From Pseudomonas sp. L5B5 (GTDB lineage Bacteria > Pseudomonadota > Gammaproteobacteria > Pseudomonadales > Pseudomonadaceae), in NCBI RefSeq assembly GCF_020520285.1, contig NZ_CP084742.1, positions 248,001 to 312,000 of the forward strand: a stretch of DNA of 64,000 nucleotides, written 5' to 3'. The first letter of the stretch is position 1; every line of letters begins with the position of its first letter. The position numbers and the translations under genes are program-made. The notes beneath the pieces were generated by a model. The model searched no databases. It had not been told where the DNA came from and saw only the letters and a program-made list of their open reading frames with translations. This document shows, piece by piece, positions 36,401 through 44,712 of this stretch.

Positions 36401-37405
36401 TCAAGCCCCCTTCGTTGCGTCTGGCTGGTCCTTGGGGCTAGCCAGGCGCAGCGCCTCCAGGCCGGCCTCGGCCTTGGTGGCGCGCAATTCCATCTCCTTG
36501 CTTGCTCGGGCCTGCTGCTTGGCCTGTTCCTTGAGTGCCTGAGCGTCCTCCAGCGCCACGCGCAAGCGTTCCTGCAACAAAGTGCTCTTGCTGTCCTGGC
36601 GGGCTAGTTGCTCGTTCAGATGGATCTGCTGCGCTGCGCTTTTGCTGGCAGCATCCCGGGCTTGCTTGAGCTCGTTATGGGTGGCTCGCTGTTCGCTGAT
36701 CAGGCGCTCGTTGTCACGATGCAATTGGGTGATCTCGTCCTGGCGTACCAGCGCGCTCTGCTGGGCCTGGCGCAACTCCATCTGGACCTGTTGCAGCTGC
36801 CCTTCGTAGCGGCGCTGCTCCTGTTCGCGCTGCTCCTTGCTGGCGGCGCGGTAGTGCTCCAGGGCGTCCCGGGCATGCAGGTGCTTTTCTTCCAGGGAGC
36901 GGATCTGCTGCTCCTTGTCTTCCAGGCGCAGCTCATGGCCTTTCAATACCTGGTTGAGCTCGGCGGTGCGCGTCTGTTCGCTTTGCAGCAGGGCGCGGGC
37001 GTCAAGCAGTGCGGCGCTTTCGTGGGCCAGGGCCGTGGCCTGGGCTCCTAGCTGCTGTTGCAATTGCTCGTGCTGGCGGTGCATCTCGTCCAGCTGCTGT
37101 GTCAGGACCTGCTTCTGTTCCTCGAAGTGGGCGAGGGCGTGTTCCAGGGGTTCCTGGGCCTGCTCCTGGAGGCGCTGGGCCAGCCGGCCAACCAATTCTC
37201 CAAGCTCTTCATCCAGTGGCGCAGGGCCGGAATCTCGACGGCCGGTCCCGTCATCCAGCTCCTTGAGGTAGCGGTGGATGGTGGTTTTCGAGCCGGTATT
37301 GCCCATTTCGATGCGTACTGCATCGATGCTGGGGTGGCCGCCGCGGGCGAGGATAGCCTGTCGTGCTTTTTTCACTACCGCTTTATTTATGCCGCCGCGA
37401 GCCAT
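36401..37405 (-). CDS. KfrA-like DNA-binding coiled-coil protein
   Basis: The 334-residue protein begins with a KfrA-type helix-turn-helix (NKAVVKKARQAILARGGHPS, then RIEMGNTGSKTTIHRYLKEL). A long alpha-helical coiled coil rich in Gln/Glu/Ala/Leu spans about residues 75-310. KfrA proteins are plasmid-associated repressors and stability factors. This one is chromosomal, between gor and a divergent tyrosine recombinase. Its own promoter region contains a 14-bp palindrome and a longer inverted repeat that could be its operators. Confidence 0.9.
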   Translation of the reverse strand: MARGGINKAVVKKARQAILARGGHPSIDAVRIEMGNTGSKTTIHRYLKELDDGTGRRDSGPAPLDEELGELVGRLAQRLQEQAQEPLEHALAHFEEQKQVLTQQLDEMHRQHEQLQQQLGAQATALAHESAALLDARALLQSEQTRTAELNQVLKGHELRLEDKEQQIRSLEEKHLHARDALEHYRAASKEQREQEQRRYEGQLQQVQMELRQAQQSALVRQDEITQLHRDNERLISEQRATHNELKQARDAASKSAAQQIHLNEQLARQDSKSTLLQERLRVALEDAQALKEQAKQQARASKEMELRATKAEAGLEALRLASPKDQPDATKGA

Positions 37406-37444
37406 GTTTCCTCCAACGATTTAGTACTGTGTTACGTGGTATGT

Positions 37445-37458
37445 AATTATCGATAATT
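37445..37458. promoter_or_regulatory. 14-bp palindrome in the kfrA-like/recombinase intergenic region
   Basis: AATTATCGATAATT is a perfect palindrome, 40 bases from the KfrA-like start. It sits in an AT-rich 180-base gap between divergent genes. It is the natural candidate for autoregulatory binding by the KfrA-like protein (inference). Confidence 0.45.
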
Positions 37459-37493
37459 GTACAGGCGATTTTTTCTTTCACATAGCAATAATC

Positions 37494-37526
37494 TGACAAT
37501 GGATATATTGGTATTATCCAATGTCA
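37494..37526. promoter_or_regulatory. 12-9-12 inverted repeat: operator or recombination core candidate
   Basis: TGACAATGGATA (37494-37505) and TATCCAATGTCA (37515-37526) are inverted copies with one mismatch, separated by 9 bases. Tyrosine recombinase core sites have two 11-13-base inverted arms around a 6-8-base spacer, so this is slightly long but close. It could equally be a repressor site. It lies 60 bases upstream of the recombinase start. Confidence 0.5.
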
Positions 37527-37585
37527 GTGGTCTGCAACGAGTTTCCCTGTCTTTTTTGCCCTGTACCTGCCGGAGTCGAGACGCC

Positions 37586-38524
37586 ATGAGTGATCTGGAT
37601 CGTTATCTACAAGCGGCTACCCGTGACAACACCCGTCGCAGCTACCGAGCGGCCATCGAACACTTCGAGGTGCAGTGGCGAGGGTTCCTGCCGGCGACGG
37701 CCGATGGCGTTGCTCGTTACCTCGTCGCCTACGCCGGCGAGCTGTCGATCAATACGTTGAAGCTGCGGTTGTCGGCATTGGCCCAGTGGCATAACAGCCA
37801 GGGTTTTGCCGACCCGACCAAGGCGCCGGTGGTGCGCCAGGTCCTCAAGGGCATCCGTGCCCTGCATCCGACCCAGGAAAAACAGGCCGAACCCTTGCAG
37901 TTGCAGGATCTTGAGCGGGTTATCGCCTGGCTCGATGCTCAGGCGGCAATCGCCAGTGCCGAGCAGCACCGTGCCGAGCTACTGCGGGTCCGACGCGATC
38001 GAGCGTTGATCCTGCTGGGGTTCTGGCGGGGATTTCGCAGTGACGAACTCTGCCGGTTGCAGATCAAGCACGTACAGGCCAGCGCAGGTTCCGGCATCAG
38101 CCTTTATTTGCCGCGCAGCAAGGGTGATCGCGACAACCTGGGCCGGACTTATCACACCCCTGCGCTGCAGCGCCTGTGTCCGGTGCAGGCCTATATCGAG
38201 TGGATCAACAGCGCGGCGCTGGTGCGTGGACCGGTGTTTCGCAGCATTGACCGCTGGGGGAACCTGGGGGAGCAGGGGTTGCATGCCAGCAGCGTGATTC
38301 CCCTGTTGCGCCAGGCTCTGGAGCGTGCAGGCATCGCGGCCGAGCACTACACCAGCCACTCGTTGCGCCGTGGGTTCGCCACCTGGGCCCATCGCAGCGG
38401 CTGGGACTTGAAATCGCTGATGGCCTATGTCGGCTGGAAGGACATGAAGTCGGCCATGCGCTACGTCGAGGCCGAGCCGTTCGTGGGCATGGCGCGGCTG
38501 CAGGAAAAGGCCCTTGGCCAGTAG
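37586..38524 (+). CDS. Tyrosine-type site-specific recombinase (integrase)
   Basis: The 312-residue protein has an N-terminal core-binding domain (SDLDRYLQAATRDNTRRSYR, SAM-like) and a C-terminal catalytic domain. Catalytic residues fit: Arg in GFWRGFRSDELCRLQI, the H-x-x-R box in TSHSLRRGFATWAHR, and the nucleophilic Tyr in SAMRYVEAEPF. The start is ATG 37586 with GGAG upstream, giving a XerC/D-like size. It cuts and rejoins DNA at specific sites. No excisionase, phage or island gene is adjacent, and it is divergent from the KfrA-like gene, so a stable chromosomal role seems likely. Confidence 0.92.
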   Translation: MSDLDRYLQAATRDNTRRSYRAAIEHFEVQWRGFLPATADGVARYLVAYAGELSINTLKLRLSALAQWHNSQGFADPTKAPVVRQVLKGIRALHPTQEKQAEPLQLQDLERVIAWLDAQAAIASAEQHRAELLRVRRDRALILLGFWRGFRSDELCRLQIKHVQASAGSGISLYLPRSKGDRDNLGRTYHTPALQRLCPVQAYIEWINSAALVRGPVFRSIDRWGNLGEQGLHASSVIPLLRQALERAGIAAEHYTSHSLRRGFATWAHRSGWDLKSLMAYVGWKDMKSAMRYVEAEPFVGMARLQEKALGQ

Positions 38525-38587
38525 CTAAAGGTTCCTTCTATTAATAGTGTGCGGTCATAGCCAAAACCAATCGACAGCATGAGGTTT

Positions 38588-38616
38588 GCCAATGAGCCAG
38601 ATGGCGACTCATTGGC
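38588..38616. repeat. 9-bp perfect inverted repeat upstream of ahpC
   Basis: GCCAATGAG (38588-38596) and CTCATTGGC (38608-38616) flank an 11-base spacer, 60 bases upstream of ahpC and just past the recombinase stop. It could be an operator of ahpC, an RNA hairpin in the ahpC leader, or a second recombination site. Confidence 0.4.
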
Positions 38617-38675
38617 TAGGATTCTCCCCATCAAGTTTTCACCCAATGTCTTCAACCACTGATGGAGAGTCAACG

Positions 38676-39239
38676 ATGCCTATCATCAACAGCCAAGTTA
38701 AACCGTTCAAAGCTACCGCATTCAAAAACGGCGAATTCGTCGAAGTCTCGGATGCCAACCTGAAGGGCAAGTGGTCTGTCGTGTTCTTCTACCCGGCTGA
38801 CTTCACCTTCGTTTGCCCGACCGAGCTGGAAGACCTGGCCGACAACTACGCCGAATTCCAGAAGCTGGGCGTTGAAATCTACAGCGTTTCCACCGACACC
38901 CACTTCGCCCACGCTGCCTGGCACAACACTTCGCCAGCCATCGGCAAGATCAAGTACACCATGATCGGCGACCCGACCCTGGCCATCTCCCGCAACTTCG
39001 ACGTGCTGATCGAAGAAGCTGGTCTGGCTGATCGCGGCACCTTCGTGATCAACCCGGAAGGCCAGATCAAGATCGTTGAAATCAACGATGGCGGCGTAGG
39101 TCGTGACGCTTCCGAGCTGCTGCGCAAGATCAAGGCCGCTCAGTACGTTGCTGCCCACCCAGGAGAAGTCTGCCCAGCCAAATGGAAAGAAGGCGAAGCC
39201 ACCCTGGCTCCGTCCCTGGACCTGGTCGGCAAGATCTAA
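38676..39239 (+). CDS. ahpC: Alkyl hydroperoxide reductase subunit C (2-Cys peroxiredoxin)
   Basis: The 187-residue protein contains the peroxidatic cysteine in [19 protein letters not shown] (about residue 47) and the resolving cysteine in [10 protein letters not shown] near the C-terminus. It begins [20 protein letters not shown], which is characteristic of AhpC. It reduces hydrogen peroxide and organic peroxides in the cytoplasm and is re-reduced by AhpF, encoded next. ATG 38676 has GGAGAG. The upstream in-frame extension is not coding. A terminator separates it from ahpF. Confidence 0.97.
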   Translation: MPIINSQVKPFKATAFKNGEFVEVSDANLKGKWSVVFFYPADFTFVCPTELEDLADNYAEFQKLGVEIYSVSTDTHFAHAAWHNTSPAIGKIKYTMIGDPTLAISRNFDVLIEEAGLADRGTFVINPEGQIKIVEINDGGVGRDASELLRKIKAAQYVAAHPGEVCPAKWKEGEATLAPSLDLVGKI

Positions 39240-39298
39240 GTCCATGCGTCATCCAGAGGCGGTCATCCGCACTTAAGCAAGCTGCACCGCCCTCAAAT

Positions 39299-39334
39299 AA
39301 CGCCCGGGCGAGATTCGCCCGGGCGTTGTTTTTT
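39299..39334 (+). terminator. Terminator between ahpC and ahpF
   Basis: AACGCCCGGGCG and CGCCCGGGCGTT form a 12-bp stem with a 5-base loop, then GTTTTTT. It would attenuate read-through into ahpF, explaining higher ahpC expression. Confidence 0.85.
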
Positions 39335-39358
39335 ACCGAATCAAAGGAAATCGCCCGT

Positions 39359-40924
39359 ATGTTGGACGCCAATCTTAAATCTCAGTTGAAGTCATACCTG
39401 GAGCGGGTCACACAGCCGATCGAGATCGTCGCCTCCCTCGACGACGGTGCGAAATCCCAGGAAATGCTCGCGTTGCTCAAAGACATCGTCAGTCTTTCCA
39501 ATCAGATTACCCTGCTCGACAACGGTACCGATGCGCGCAAGCCGTCGTTCTCGTTGAATCGCCCGGGGAGCGATATCAGCCTGCGTTTCGCCGGCATTCC
39601 CATGGGGCATGAATTCACCTCCCTGGTGCTGGCACTGCTGCAAGTCGGCGGCCATCCCTCCAAGGCCAGCGCTGAAGTGATCGAACAGGTTCGTTCGCTG
39701 AAGGGCGAGTTCAACTTCGAAACCTATTTCTCGCTGTCATGCCAGAACTGCCCGGATGTGGTCCAGGCTCTGAACCTGATGGCGGTGCTCAACCCCAATA
39801 TTCGCCATGTGGCCATTGATGGCGCATTGTTCCAGGCCGAAGTCGACGAGCGCAAAGTCATGGCCGTGCCCAGCATCTACCTCAATGGGGTGAACTTCGG
39901 GCAAGGACGCATGGGGCTGGAGGAAATCCTGGCCAAGCTCGACACCGGCGCTATCGAGAAGCAGGCACAGAAACTCAGCGCCAAGGAAGCCTTCGACGTG
40001 CTGGTGGTCGGTGGTGGGCCAGCCGGCGCTGCGGCAGCCATCTATGCCGCTCGTAAAGGTATCCGCACCGGCGTGGCCGCCGAGCGCTTCGGTGGGCAAG
40101 TGCTGGACACCATGGCCATCGAGAACTTCATTTCGGTGCAGGAAACTGAAGGCCCGAAACTCGCCGCAGCCCTGGAAGAACACGTCAAGCAGTACGACGT
40201 CGACATCATGAATCTGCAGCGAGCCAGTGCCTTGCTGCCGGCCAAGGAAGTCGGAGGCTTGCATGAGGTGCAGTTCGCCAGTGGTGCCAGCCTCAAGGCC
40301 AAATCAGTGATCCTGGCCACCGGTGCCCGCTGGCGTGAAATGGGCGTGCCGGGTGAGCAGGAATACAAGGCCAGGGGCGTGTGCTTCTGCCCCCACTGCG
40401 ACGGCCCGCTGTTCAAGGGCAAGCGCGTGGCGGTGATCGGTGGCGGCAACTCCGGTGTAGAAGCAGCCATCGACCTGGCCGGCATCGTCAGCCATGTGAC
40501 CCTGCTGGAATTCGACAGCCAACTGCGTGCCGACGCTGTGTTGCAGCGCAAGCTGTTCAGCCTGCCCAACGTCAAGGTCATCACCAGCGCCCTGACCAGC
40601 GAGGTCAAGGGCGATGGCCAGAAGGTCACCGGCCTGGTCTACAAGGATCGCGATTCGGGTGAGTTCAACAGCGTCGACCTGGAAGGCATTTTCGTTCAGA
40701 TCGGCTTGCTGCCCAACACCGACTGGCTCAAGGGTACGGTGGAGCTGACGCCGCGTGGCGAGATCATCGTCGACGCGCGCGGCGAGACATCACTGCCGGG
40801 TGTGTTCGCTGCCGGTGATGTCACCACGGTGCCATACAAGCAGATCGTGATCGCGGTGGGCGAGGGGGCCAAGGCATCCCTGAGTGCTTTCGACCACTTG
40901 ATCCGCAGTTCCGCGCCGGCCTGA
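39359..40924 (+). CDS. ahpF: Alkyl hydroperoxide reductase subunit F
   Basis: The 521-residue flavoprotein has an N-terminal double thioredoxin-like domain with the disulfide [12 protein letters not shown], an FAD fold ([20 protein letters not shown]) and an NADH domain with the redox pair [13 protein letters not shown]. It passes electrons from NADH to AhpC. It starts at ATG 39359 with AAAGGAAA upstream. The extension to 39182 through the terminator is rejected. The C-terminal [20 protein letters not shown] closes the FAD site. Confidence 0.97.
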   Translation: MLDANLKSQLKSYLERVTQPIEIVASLDDGAKSQEMLALLKDIVSLSNQITLLDNGTDARKPSFSLNRPGSDISLRFAGIPMGHEFTSLVLALLQVGGHPSKASAEVIEQVRSLKGEFNFETYFSLSCQNCPDVVQALNLMAVLNPNIRHVAIDGALFQAEVDERKVMAVPSIYLNGVNFGQGRMGLEEILAKLDTGAIEKQAQKLSAKEAFDVLVVGGGPAGAAAAIYAARKGIRTGVAAERFGGQVLDTMAIENFISVQETEGPKLAAALEEHVKQYDVDIMNLQRASALLPAKEVGGLHEVQFASGASLKAKSVILATGARWREMGVPGEQEYKARGVCFCPHCDGPLFKGKRVAVIGGGNSGVEAAIDLAGIVSHVTLLEFDSQLRADAVLQRKLFSLPNVKVITSALTSEVKGDGQKVTGLVYKDRDSGEFNSVDLEGIFVQIGLLPNTDWLKGTVELTPRGEIIVDARGETSLPGVFAAGDVTTVPYKQIVIAVGEGAKASLSAFDHLIRSSAPA

Positions 40925-40942
40925 TCCGTGCCTTGAAAAAAC

Positions 40943-40975
40943 AAAACCCCATGAGCCAGGCTCATGGGGTTTTTT
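40943..40975. terminator. Bidirectional terminator between ahpF and gloA
   Basis: AAAACCCCATGAG and CTCATGGGGTTTT form a 13-bp stem with a 5-base loop and T-tails on both strands, serving the convergent ahpF and gloA genes. Confidence 0.88.
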
Positions 40976-41010
40976 ATTGGCCCTGTGGTCGAGGGCCGGT
41001 TCGTCGCGGT

Positions 41011-41532
41011 TTACAGTGGCGCAGGCTGGATGATCTCGACCCAGTAGCCGTCCGGATCCTTGATGAAGGCCAGGCTCTTCATGCGACCGTCGTTCAGGCG
41101 TTTCTGGAAATCACAGCCCAGTGCTTCGAAGCGCTCGCAGGCGGCGACGATGTCCGGTACCGAGATGCAGATGTGGCCGAAACCGCGCGGATCGGTATTG
41201 CCGTTGTGATAGGCGAACTGCGGGTCGTTCTCGGTGCCATGGTTGTGGGTCAGCTCGAGAATGCCGGGAATCGACTTCATCCATTCGGTACGCGCCGCGG
41301 CGTCTGCCGGGATCTGTGCCTTGTCCACCAGGGCCAGGAAGTACAGGCTGAACTCAGCCTCGGGAAAGTCACGTTTCTCCACCAGGGAGAAACCCAGGAT
41401 CCGGGTGTAGAAGTCCAGGGAACGGGTGATGTCCTTGACGCGCAGCATGGTGTGGTTGAAGACGAAGCGGGCGGTGGCGGCGTCGGGCTGCGCGGTCACA
41501 CCGGGGAAAGTATCGAGTTCGTTGAGGCTCAT
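41011..41532 (-). CDS. gloA: Lactoylglutathione lyase (glyoxalase I)
   Basis: The 173-residue enzyme has the N-terminal FNHTMLRVKDITRSLDFYTR with metal-binding His, then SIPGILELTHNHGTENDP with metal-binding Glu and the glutathione region. The final strands GFGHICISVPDIVAACER and DPDGYWVEIIQ complete the site. It belongs to the longer, zinc-type group (Pseudomonas/human-like). It converts the hemithioacetal of methylglyoxal and glutathione to S-lactoylglutathione. GGAGG precedes ATG 41532. Confidence 0.95.
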   Translation of the reverse strand: MSLNELDTFPGVTAQPDAATARFVFNHTMLRVKDITRSLDFYTRILGFSLVEKRDFPEAEFSLYFLALVDKAQIPADAAARTEWMKSIPGILELTHNHGTENDPQFAYHNGNTDPRGFGHICISVPDIVAACERFEALGCDFQKRLNDGRMKSLAFIKDPDGYWVEIIQPAPL

Positions 41533-41729
41533 GGGCCCTCCGGGGAAATAAAGCGACAAGGGCGGCTCGAAGGCTCGGGCAGCTGCTTGCCGGGGCAATG
41601 GTTCGGACATCCTTGGATTGGCCAATGATACGCAAGTGCCCGTGATGGACCAAACCCAAAGCTCCTGATCTATTGCCCATTCCTGGCGCCAGGCTCAGAC
41701 TTCGAACTCCGTCCTTCAATGTGCCGAAC

Positions 41730-42257
41730 ATGATCGAGTCGTTTAGAGCGTGCATCGCAATCCTGCTGTTGGTGACCTTTGCCGGTGCTGTGCAGGCCGC
41801 CCCTGAAATCAGCTGGCCCCAGGGCTGGACCGAGGAAACGGTGCCCTCCCGGGAGACCGACCAGGCTGCCCAGGTGTTTCGCCAGCGGGCGGTGAAGAGC
41901 GACGCTGCGGGCAACCCGCAGTTGGTCATGGAGTTGACCATGAGCCAAGTCGCGAGCGGGCATGTAGTCAATCTCCAGGGCGTATTGCTGGAGATGCGCA
42001 AGTCGCTGCAAAAGGACTTTGCCCAAGGCGGTTATCAGAGTGTGTGCAACAAGATCCATGCCGCGCAGTTGAGTCGTCTCGAGGCATTGGAAACCACTTG
42101 TACCATTACCCAGAATGGCCGGCATGTGTTGTCGCAAACATTGGTCGCTGCGCTGGATGGCGATAAGGCTTATGTACTTTCATACGCTGGTCAGGCGGCG
42201 GCTTATGCCGATAGTCGAGATGAAATACTCGCCTTTCGAAATAACCTGAAACTTTAA
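41730..42257 (+). CDS. DUF4946-type secreted protein
   Basis: The 175-residue protein starts at ATG 41730 with a signal peptide (CIAILLLVTFAGAVQAAPEI) and the motif ISWPQGWTEETVP. Two cysteines (YQSVCNKIH and LETTCTITQNG) likely form a disulfide. The pattern fits the Pseudomonas DUF4946 family of periplasmic proteins of unknown function. The ribosome site is weak, and a longer TTG-initiated frame from 41673 would spoil the signal peptide. Confidence 0.75.
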   Translation: MIESFRACIAILLLVTFAGAVQAAPEISWPQGWTEETVPSRETDQAAQVFRQRAVKSDAAGNPQLVMELTMSQVASGHVVNLQGVLLEMRKSLQKDFAQGGYQSVCNKIHAAQLSRLEALETTCTITQNGRHVLSQTLVAALDGDKAYVLSYAGQAAAYADSRDEILAFRNNLKL

Positions 42258-42460
42258 GTGGGTTTTCGAGGGTGGGGTTTGATTTCTGCGTGTTGCAGGT
42301 TCGTTATCGAAAATCATTAAGCATGAAGTTGATCATCTGTGCCCCCTTATTGCGCGTGGGTACAGGCACAGGGGCTGGCGGTAGCAATGCCGGGAACTAC
42401 CCGTAGTGCGTGTCAGATCTTTCCTTAGATTCAGATCCCAGTAAGGATATTCTGTTCAAT

Positions 42461-42488
42461 AAAAAACCCTGCACATGCAGGGTCTTTT
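42461..42488 (-). terminator. Terminator of mvaU
   Basis: ACCCTGCA and TGCAGGGT form a stem, with a run of T on the minus strand (six A residues on the plus strand) and TCTTTTT on the plus side. It lies 18 bases downstream of the mvaU stop and can also act on plus-strand transcripts. Confidence 0.8.
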
Positions 42489-42505
42489 TCAGGTTGCGGC
42501 GTTGT

Positions 42506-42871
42506 TCAAGCGCGCAGCCAGGAATCCACGGTAGCGGCTCCGTATTGCTCCTTCCAGGCCTTCAGGCCTCGATGGTTGCCGCCTTTGGTTTCGATCAGCT
42601 CACCGGTGTGCGGGTTCTGGTAGATCTTTACCACGCGGGCCCGGCGCTGTTTCGGGGCGTTGGCCTGGGGCACGCCGGCCTTGCTCGGGTTCGGGTCGAG
42701 AATCGCGATGATGTCACGCAGGTTCTTGTCGTAGGACTTCATCAAAGCCTGGAGCTTCTCCTCGAACTCGATTTCCTTCTTGAGTCCGGCGTCGTTCTTC
42801 AGGGATTCAAGCTGGGCGAGCTGTTCTTGAAGTGCTTTCTCAGCAGCACGGAATTCAGCAAGTCTGGACAA
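42506..42871 (-). CDS. mvaU: MvaU/MvaT-family xenogeneic silencer (H-NS-like)
   Basis: The 121-residue protein has the MvaT/U oligomerisation helix (SRLAEFRAAEKALQEQLAQL and a long coiled coil to SYDKNLRDIIAILDP). The C-terminal AT-hook-like DNA-binding segment is NPHTGELIETKGGNHRGLKA. These proteins coat AT-rich, often foreign, DNA and silence it. I place the start at TTG 42871 because it gives the family N-terminus (M-S-x-L-A-E-F-R) and has GGAG 8 bases upstream. A GTG three codons upstream overlaps that ribosome site. Confidence 0.9.
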   Translation of the reverse strand: MSRLAEFRAAEKALQEQLAQLESLKNDAGLKKEIEFEEKLQALMKSYDKNLRDIIAILDPNPSKAGVPQANAPKQRRARVVKIYQNPHTGELIETKGGNHRGLKAWKEQYGAATVDSWLRA

Positions 42872-43114
42872 TATCTTCACTCCAATAGTCTATTTTGGCT
42901 AATACGCACCACAAACAAAGCTATAAGCCATGAGCCGGTTAAGGTTCGATTAAGTGGCCTACCTGTGAATCTTGTACAGGCGGTAAAAATTGTAGTAGTT
43001 AACGCGCCCCGAGTAAATCATGTTGTTCTTGTTCAAGGCGATATGGACACAATTTATGAAAATTGCGCATGCCTGGAGTTGAGTGTCGAGCACTATTTGT
43101 TCTGACATGGCTAT

Positions 43115-44653
43115 TTAATGGCGCACAACCGCAGCAACAAACTCCGCACTGGGCATGGGCCGCCCAAACAAGTAACCCTGGAGAAACTGCACGCCCTTGG
43201 CTGTCAGGTAATCCCGCTGTTCGGCTGTTTCAATACCTTCGGCGACTATTCGCAGATCGAGTTTGAGCGAGAGTTCGATAATGCTGTCGAGTATATGCAG
43301 CGACAGTGCGTCGGCACCGATCATGGCCACGAAGCTCTGGTCGATTTTCAAGTAGTCGACATTGAACTTGCGCAGGTAGCCGAGGCTGGAATGCCCGGTG
43401 CCGAAGTCGTCGATGGCGATCATCACCCCCAGTTCGTGCAGCGCGCTGAACAGTTGCTGGGTGATTTCAGTGGGTTCGATCAACTGGCGCTCGGTCAGCT
43501 CCAGCACCAGGGTCACCTTGCCCGGCTCGAACCCGGCGAGGAACTCCCGGCAGTCCTGCAGCAATTGCAGGTCCTGGCAATGACGGGCGGTGATGTTGAT
43601 GGCGATATGAAAGCCGTCGATGAAGTCCTTGGCGCAGGGCGCCAGTGCTTCGCGGGTCTGCTCCAGCAGCGAGCGGGTCATGGGCACTATGAGCCCCGTA
43701 TGCTCGGCGAAAGGTATGAACAGGTCCGGGCGTACCAGGCCTTCCCTTGGGTGTTGCCAGCGCATCAGCACTTCGATGCCGGCCCATTGCAAGGTATCTC
43801 CACGCACCACCGGCTGGAAGTACGGGATGAATTCCCGGGCTTCCAGCGCCCGTTGCAGTTCATGCCTGGGGGAGATGGCGCGCTTTTGCAGCCAGTGGGC
43901 GAGGGCGCCGGCCGTAGCCCCAAGAAAGATCAGCAGGCCGAACAGCGCCGGATACTGGTTCTTCATGTGCTGCCAGAGGCTCCCCTGGGCAAAGCCGGCA
44001 TTGACGCTGTAGGGATAGCGCGATGACGTCAGTTGCTGGCTGGCGACGGCCGCCAGGGGCGCGTTGCCGTCGCGCACCTGCCCATCGCTCGATAGCCAGT
44101 GCTGGCCCACCTGCAATTGCAACTGGGCAAAACGGCTGAGCATGCGCAGGATATTGGTCGGGTGGTAACCATTGATGGCCGCCAGGGCTGCGCCTTCGCC
44201 GTCGGTCAAGCGATAGACCAGCAACGGGGTATCGGGAGTGAGGTGGTTGCCATCCATCAGCCGCAACCGGCCGTCTACGTAGTCCTGGGGGTTGAGGACT
44301 GCTGCATAACTGCCCAGGTATGAGCTGCAATAGTTGTTGTTGCGCCACACCAGGTTGGTCGAGCGTACCAGCGGCCGGCGGGTTACCTGTTCGCGCAGGG
44401 TCAGTTGGCGGGCATCATCGCAATCCTGCCCGGCCAGGGGCAGCAAGGCCCGGGCGGCGCTGTCGGAATGATCCAGCATCTGGTCGAACTGCTCGATGGC
44501 CTCCTCGGCGGTCTCCAGGCTGCTGCGCAGCAGTGTGCGCTGTGCCTGGAGATAAAGGATGACAGTGCCGAGCACGATCGGCAGCAGTATCGCCAGCAAG
44601 GTCCAGAAGGTGCGGGTGGAGCGTTTGAGTGGACCTTTGGCGGTCAGCGGCAT
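43115..44653 (-). CDS. CSS-motif cyclic-di-GMP phosphodiesterase (EAL domain)
   Basis: The 512-residue inner-membrane protein has helices at about 15-36 and 233-253 enclosing a periplasmic CSS sensor domain with cysteines at 78 and 109 (NNNYCSSYLGSY). Such disulfides are redox-regulated in E. coli Pdes of this type. The cytoplasmic EAL domain has the variant EVL (GIEVLMRWQHP), then AINITARHCQD and AIDDFGTGHSSLGYLRKFNVD with the metal and catalytic residues. It should hydrolyse c-di-GMP to pGpG. It stands alone between mvaU and a LysR gene. Confidence 0.92.
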   Translation of the reverse strand: MPLTAKGPLKRSTRTFWTLLAILLPIVLGTVILYLQAQRTLLRSSLETAEEAIEQFDQMLDHSDSAARALLPLAGQDCDDARQLTLREQVTRRPLVRSTNLVWRNNNYCSSYLGSYAAVLNPQDYVDGRLRLMDGNHLTPDTPLLVYRLTDGEGAALAAINGYHPTNILRMLSRFAQLQLQVGQHWLSSDGQVRDGNAPLAAVASQQLTSSRYPYSVNAGFAQGSLWQHMKNQYPALFGLLIFLGATAGALAHWLQKRAISPRHELQRALEAREFIPYFQPVVRGDTLQWAGIEVLMRWQHPREGLVRPDLFIPFAEHTGLIVPMTRSLLEQTREALAPCAKDFIDGFHIAINITARHCQDLQLLQDCREFLAGFEPGKVTLVLELTERQLIEPTEITQQLFSALHELGVMIAIDDFGTGHSSLGYLRKFNVDYLKIDQSFVAMIGADALSLHILDSIIELSLKLDLRIVAEGIETAEQRDYLTAKGVQFLQGYLFGRPMPSAEFVAAVVRH

Positions 44654-44712
44654 GGATCGACCTGTGGCAAGGGGAGGGCGTGGTGCCGGTCACGTGCGCG
44701 GCATTGCCTGGA

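Noticed and set aside
38525..38675. OxyR operator for ahpC
   Set aside because: ATAG/CTAT elements are present (CTATTAATAG, CATAG), but their spacing does not fit the four-element OxyR consensus.
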